A stretch of DNA of 9,920 nt from Planctomycetota bacterium (GTDB lineage: Bacteria; Planctomycetota; UBA1135; JALUZX01): contig JALUZX010000310.1 of NCBI GenBank assembly GCA_027011425.1, positions 1 to 9,920 on the forward strand, given 5' to 3'. A program made the translations under genes and the position numbers. Positions 7,268-9,920 of the stretch are shown here, piece after piece; positions within the stretch are counted from its first letter, which is position 1; each line of letters begins with the position of its first letter. The notes beneath the pieces were generated by a model that was not told the DNA's origin, did not search any database, and was given only the letters and a program-made list of their open reading frames with translations.

Positions 7268-7954
7268 ATGGAGATCGTCCTTGCCGAGGAAGTCCGGGGC
7301 CTGGTCCGCCTGGGTGTGCTGGAACTCAGGGACTGCCGGGTCCGGGAGGACAGTGAGGCCGCAGAAGACCTCCTCCTGGAGAAGGAGCGGGAGATCCGCT
7401 CCCGTTTCCAGGGGATGAAGCCTGGAGAGATCCCCCAGTTGGCGCCGGCCCGGCGCCTCTACCGGGCGGCGGGCCTGGATCCCACCCGCAACCGCCCCTC
7501 CAGCGAGGCCCTGGCCCGCCGGGTCCTCAAGGGGAAATCCCTGCCACGGATCAACTCCGCCGTGGATCTTTGCAACGCCGCCGCCGTGTCCTACTTCCTC
7601 CCCATCGGCCTCTACGACCTGGACAAGCTCGAACCTCCCCTCCGGGCCCGCCTGGGAAGGGAGGGAGAGTCCTACGAAGGCCTGGGCAAACCCGAGGTCC
7701 ACCTGGCCGGCCGCTTTTGCCTGGAGGACCGGCGGGGACCTTTCGGGAACCCCTCGTCCGATTCCAAGCGGACCAGCGTGGACGAAAACACCAGGAACCT
7801 CCTCTGGGTGATCTACGCCCCCGCGGATTACGACGAGACGAAACTACTGGGGCACCTGGAATGGAGCGCCCGCCTCGCCGGGGAACGGGGACTCTGCGCC
7901 GGGAGGGGCGAGCCCTTCCTGGTCCCCTCCTCCGGAAAGGAAGGGGAGCGGTGA
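7268..7954 (+). CDS. Free-standing B3/B4 tRNA-binding/editing domain protein
   Basis: The 228-residue soluble protein belongs to the B3/B4 domain family, named after the part of the phenylalanyl-tRNA synthetase beta subunit that hydrolyses mischarged tRNA. It contains the family core ARRLYRAAGLDPTRNRPSSE at 61-80, then ALARRVLKGKSLPRINSAVD at 81-100, and a conserved PIGLYDLDKL at 112-121. A region with Arg168 and Thr169 followed by TRNLLWVIYAP (175-185) matches the last strand pair. No synthetase domains are present. Stand-alone members are common in bacteria; editing of an aminoacyl-tRNA or binding of a small ligand is possible but unproven here. The start ATG 7268 is preceded by GGAGG at 7254-7258, nine bases away. 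Its stop overlaps the GTG of the next gene (GTGA), so it leads a three-gene plus-strand operon diverging from the flagellar one. Confidence 0.85.
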   Translation: MEIVLAEEVRGLVRLGVLELRDCRVREDSEAAEDLLLEKEREIRSRFQGMKPGEIPQLAPARRLYRAAGLDPTRNRPSSEALARRVLKGKSLPRINSAVDLCNAAAVSYFLPIGLYDLDKLEPPLRARLGREGESYEGLGKPEVHLAGRFCLEDRRGPFGNPSSDSKRTSVDENTRNLLWVIYAPADYDETKLLGHLEWSARLAGERGLCAGRGEPFLVPSSGKEGER

Positions 7955-8175
7955 GCGGCGCCGGTCAAAACGCCCCCCTTGGGAAAGAGGAGGTGGAGCG
8001 CCTCCTCCACCAGCTCTCCAACCTGGTCTCCACGATCTACGCCTTCGGGGAGCCCGCCCGGGCCACGGGCGAGGGGACGGACGAGGCCCTGGAGGAGATC
8101 CTCGCCGCCGGGGCCCGCCTGGAAGAGGTCCTGAAGGACCTGAAGCGCGCCTTGCGCGGGGACCGGCGGCCATGA
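7951..8175 (+). CDS. Small helical protein of unknown function, 74 residues
   Basis: I do not recognise this protein. It starts with GTG 7951, sharing the bases GTGA with the stop of the B3/B4 gene, and ends in an ATGA overlap with the next gene. A purine-rich AAGGGGAG lies just before the start. The product is soluble, without Cys, signal peptide or membrane helix. It seems to form two amphipathic helices, about 11-31 (KEEVERLLHQLSNLVSTIYAF) and about 43-69 (from DEALEEILAAGARLEEVLKD onward), joined by a Gly/Thr-rich turn, with a basic tail GDRRP. The heptad-like Leu/Val spacing would suit a helical hairpin or a dimer. The tight overlaps on both sides support it as a real gene. It could be a partner of either neighbour; no function can be assigned. 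Confidence 0.7.
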   Translation: MSGAGQNAPLGKEEVERLLHQLSNLVSTIYAFGEPARATGEGTDEALEEILAAGARLEEVLKDLKRALRGDRRP

Positions 8176-9719
8176 CAACCCTGGAGACCCAAAAGGAACG
8201 AATCCGCCCCCTCGAGGGTCTCTGGGCCTTCCTCCTCCTGGCGGGGGCGGCCTTCCTGGCCTACTACCCCATGCTGGACAACGGGTTCTTCATCATCGAC
8301 GACCAGCGCCACCTGGCCAACGGAATGGGGTTTCCCTTTCCCAACCACTACTTCCGGGTGGGCCAGGAATGGTCCTTCCGCCTCCTCTGGAAGATCGCCG
8401 GGACCGACCCCTTTCCCTACTACCTGACGGGTCTCCTCTTCCACCTGGCGGCGAGCCTCATGACGGCGGGCCTGGCGTGGAAGATCCTGAAGAACAAGGG
8501 GGCCGCCCTGGCGGCGGGGCTGGTGTTCGCCACCCTCTACGCCCCCAGCCAGGCGGTCCTCTGGGTGGGGGCCAACCTGGGCGTCCAGTCCGTGGCCTTC
8601 GCCCTGGCCTCCCTCCTCTTCTGGACGGCCTTCCTCGAAAAGGGCGGGTGGTTCCGGTGGACCGGGTCCCTCGTCTTCGGGATCCTTGCCATGTGCTTCA
8701 AGGAGAGCGGGGTCAACCTCCTTCCCTTCATGCTGGTGGTCTTTCTCTGGGCCAAGGGGCCCGGGGCCCTCCTGAAGCCCAAGAACTGGGTCCCATGGAT
8801 CCCGCTTGTCCTCTTCGCCGGATATGTCACATGGCACGCCGTAAACGTCCCCGGAGGCATCGGCCTGGAGGTGAAGATGTCCGGCCCCCTGGTCCTCCTG
8901 GACCGGCTTCTCCGCTCCATCGGCCACATGCCCATTCCCTTGAATTTCCGCAGGCACAGGGCGGGTCTCCAGGTGATCGGCCTTCTCTTCCCCCTCCTCC
9001 CCTTCTCCGGCGCCTGGCTGGCCGCCCGGGCCCGGGCCGGGAAGGGGCCCCTGCCCCCGGCGGCGGGATACGCCGCCGCAGCCGTGGCAGTGGGCCTCCT
9101 CCTGGCGGGCCACGCGGCCGTCCTCCCCGTGGAGGGGGAAGCCACGGGCGAGAGGGACTACTACGACGCCGCCCCGGGCTTCGCCCTGGTCCTGGCCGTC
9201 CTCTTCTCCCAGGCCCGGGTGATCTTGCAGGAGAGGAAAAGGCTCCTTCGCGCCCTCCCCTGGCTTGGGATCCTGCTTTGGTGCGCCGCCAACGCGGTCT
9301 CCATCCACCGGGTGGAAAGGTGGAAGTACGACGCCCCTTCCAGGCACGTGCAAAGGCTCGTGAAAGCCACGGGGGAAACCCTGCGGCGGATCCCGAAGGA
9401 CCGGGCCCTCTTCTTCCTGGACCCGCCCATGCGGGACGTGCGGGACTTCGAGCGGATCCTGGAGGTCTATTACAAGATCCCCCCAGGGAAGGTGAGTCAG
9501 ATCTGGCTCCAGCCAAGGGGAGAAAAACTAAGAGACCGGATTCTGCATGGGAAGAACCAGGTCTGCCTCAGGTGGCGCGAATCCCCGCCAGCCTGGATCC
9601 CCTTCGAGCCCGGGGGATGGAAGTGGCTGGAGAAGTGGAAGCCCACCTGGTGGATGTCGACCCTGGACGACCCCCACCTCTCCCACAAGATCCGGTGCCT
9701 GTACCTGGCCCCCAGGTGA
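8172..9719 (+). CDS. Multi-pass membrane protein, GT-C / TMTC-like glycosyltransferase
   Basis: The 515-residue protein has roughly ten membrane segments between about 17 and 375, and a hydrophilic C-terminal part (376-515) rich in Trp. Several stretches line up with lipid-sugar-dependent GT-C enzymes of the TMTC/PMT type. An Asp pair lies in the first outer loop (FFIIDDQRHL, Asp43-Asp44), where GT-C enzymes carry their catalytic acid. FATLYAPSQAVLWVGANLGV (119-138) sits where TMTC proteins have their HP..TEAV segment. FKESG (176-180) sits at the KE site, and GERDYYDAAPGFALV (326-340) resembles the ERY.Y.PS.GF segment. The TPR repeats of TMTC proteins are absent. The role would be transfer of a sugar from a polyprenyl carrier on the outer face of the membrane; acceptor and sugar are unknown. 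ATG 8172 overlaps the preceding stop (ATGA). Family-level call only; it could be a membrane protein of this fold without transferase activity. Confidence 0.6.
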   Translation: MTTLETQKERIRPLEGLWAFLLLAGAAFLAYYPMLDNGFFIIDDQRHLANGMGFPFPNHYFRVGQEWSFRLLWKIAGTDPFPYYLTGLLFHLAASLMTAGLAWKILKNKGAALAAGLVFATLYAPSQAVLWVGANLGVQSVAFALASLLFWTAFLEKGGWFRWTGSLVFGILAMCFKESGVNLLPFMLVVFLWAKGPGALLKPKNWVPWIPLVLFAGYVTWHAVNVPGGIGLEVKMSGPLVLLDRLLRSIGHMPIPLNFRRHRAGLQVIGLLFPLLPFSGAWLAARARAGKGPLPPAAGYAAAAVAVGLLLAGHAAVLPVEGEATGERDYYDAAPGFALVLAVLFSQARVILQERKRLLRALPWLGILLWCAANAVSIHRVERWKYDAPSRHVQRLVKATGETLRRIPKDRALFFLDPPMRDVRDFERILEVYYKIPPGKVSQIWLQPRGEKLRDRILHGKNQVCLRWRESPPAWIPFEPGGWKWLEKWKPTWWMSTLDDPHLSHKIRCLYLAPR

Positions 9720-9730
9720 GAAAACCCGGG

Positions 9731-9794
9731 CCGACGTTCGCCCCAAAAATGGGTGAAGAGCACGCCCGAGGGAGGGAGCGAAGCGACCTCCCGG
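9731..9794. repeat. 64-base direct repeat, copy 1
   Basis: This segment is identical base for base to 9857-9920. It begins 11 bases after the stop of the membrane-protein gene. It contains the weak hairpin CCCA-AAAA-TGGG (9742-9753) and the stronger hairpin described separately (9770-9792). The bases before the two copies differ (G and T), so the left edge of the repeat is 9731; the right edge of copy 1 cannot be fixed because copy 2 is cut by the window. Confidence 0.95.
9770..9792. other. Hairpin in the repeat, possible transcript end for the plus-strand operon
   Basis: GGGAGG (9770-9775) pairs with CCTCCC (9787-9792). Inside are two purine mismatches (G-A, A-G), then a GC/GC pair closing a GAA loop. 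The same structure recurs in copy 2 at 9896-9918. There is no T-run after it, so it is not a classic intrinsic terminator, but it lies 50 bases after the last gene and could stabilise or end the transcript. Confidence 0.5.
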
Positions 9795-9856
9795 TGGTCG
9801 TGCACGAGGGATCCGAAAATCCCCGATCCTTCCAGGACTTCCCGATCCTTCCTTGT

Positions 9857-9920
9857 CCGACGTTCGCCCCAAAAATGGGTGAAGAGCACGCCCGAGGGAG
9901 GGAGCGAAGCGACCTCCCGG
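9857..9920. repeat. 64-base direct repeat, copy 2 (cut by window end)
   Basis: Exact second copy of 9731-9794, offset by 126 bases, running to the last base of the window. Whether the identity continues, making a tandem array with a 126-base period, or stops here cannot be seen. The 62 bases between copies (9795-9856) contain a smaller duplication, CCCGATCCTTCC at 9822-9833 and again at 9841-9852. Confidence 0.95.

Noticed and set aside
8172..9719. The GT-C-like protein as a flagellin glycosylation enzyme, from its nearness to flagellar genes
   Set aside because: It sits in a separate divergent operon, and GT-C enzymes act on the outer face of the membrane whereas flagellin is generally glycosylated in the cytoplasm before export.
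9497..9889. Minus-strand 130-codon frame across the repeats and the end of the membrane-protein gene
   Set aside because: It is antisense to a well-supported gene. Other frames are also open through the repeats because the 126-base period is a multiple of three, so openness is weak evidence for coding.
9731..9920. CRISPR array
   Set aside because: Repeats of at least 64 bases and a 62-base spacer with internal duplication do not fit CRISPR dimensions, and no cas gene is present.

Overview
The window is GC-rich chromosomal DNA from a flagellated bacterium. It holds two divergent gene clusters and the start of a repeat region. The flagellar gene set, the -24/-12 promoter and the codon use (many GGG, CTC, CCC and AGG codons) suggest a GC-rich Gram-negative lineage, perhaps a deltaproteobacterial-type or Acidobacteriota-like organism. 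No rRNA or other marker is present, so that placement is a guess.

Left three quarters, minus strand (7042 down to 1): one compact operon for the membrane part of the flagellar type III export apparatus, followed by the proteins that control flagellum placement and number. The order is fliO, fliP, fliQ, fliR, flhB, flhA, flhF, flhG, and flhG runs off the left edge. FliP, FliQ and FliR form the export channel with FlhB. FlhA forms the cytoplasmic ring below it, and FliO helps FliP assemble. FlhF (SRP-type GTPase) and FlhG (MinD-type ATPase) set where and how many flagella are built. The flhB/flhA, flhA/flhF and flhF/flhG junctions are not separate: flhA, flhF and flhG each start in a 4-base ATGA overlap with the gene before. 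A strong sigma-54 (-24/-12) promoter match lies directly in front of fliO, so the whole operon probably belongs to an RpoN-dependent flagellar regulon.

Intergenic 7043-7267: about 225 bases between the divergent clusters. It carries the sigma-54 site and a short perfect inverted repeat just upstream of it. No convincing promoter was seen for the plus-strand cluster.

Right quarter, plus strand (7268-9719): three translationally coupled genes. They are a free-standing B3/B4 (phenylalanyl-tRNA synthetase beta-like) domain protein, a 74-residue helical protein of unknown function, and a multi-pass membrane protein resembling GT-C / TMTC-type glycosyltransferases. GTGA and ATGA overlaps show they are co-expressed. 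Their joint role is unknown and nothing ties them to the flagellum except position.

Right end (9731-9920): two identical 64-base segments 126 bases apart, the second cut by the window edge. Each contains a hairpin with a purine-mismatch inner stem. This looks like the start of a repeat array with a 126-base period, or two copies of a dispersed intergenic element. I found no CRISPR array, tRNA, rRNA, insertion sequence or recognisable defence system.
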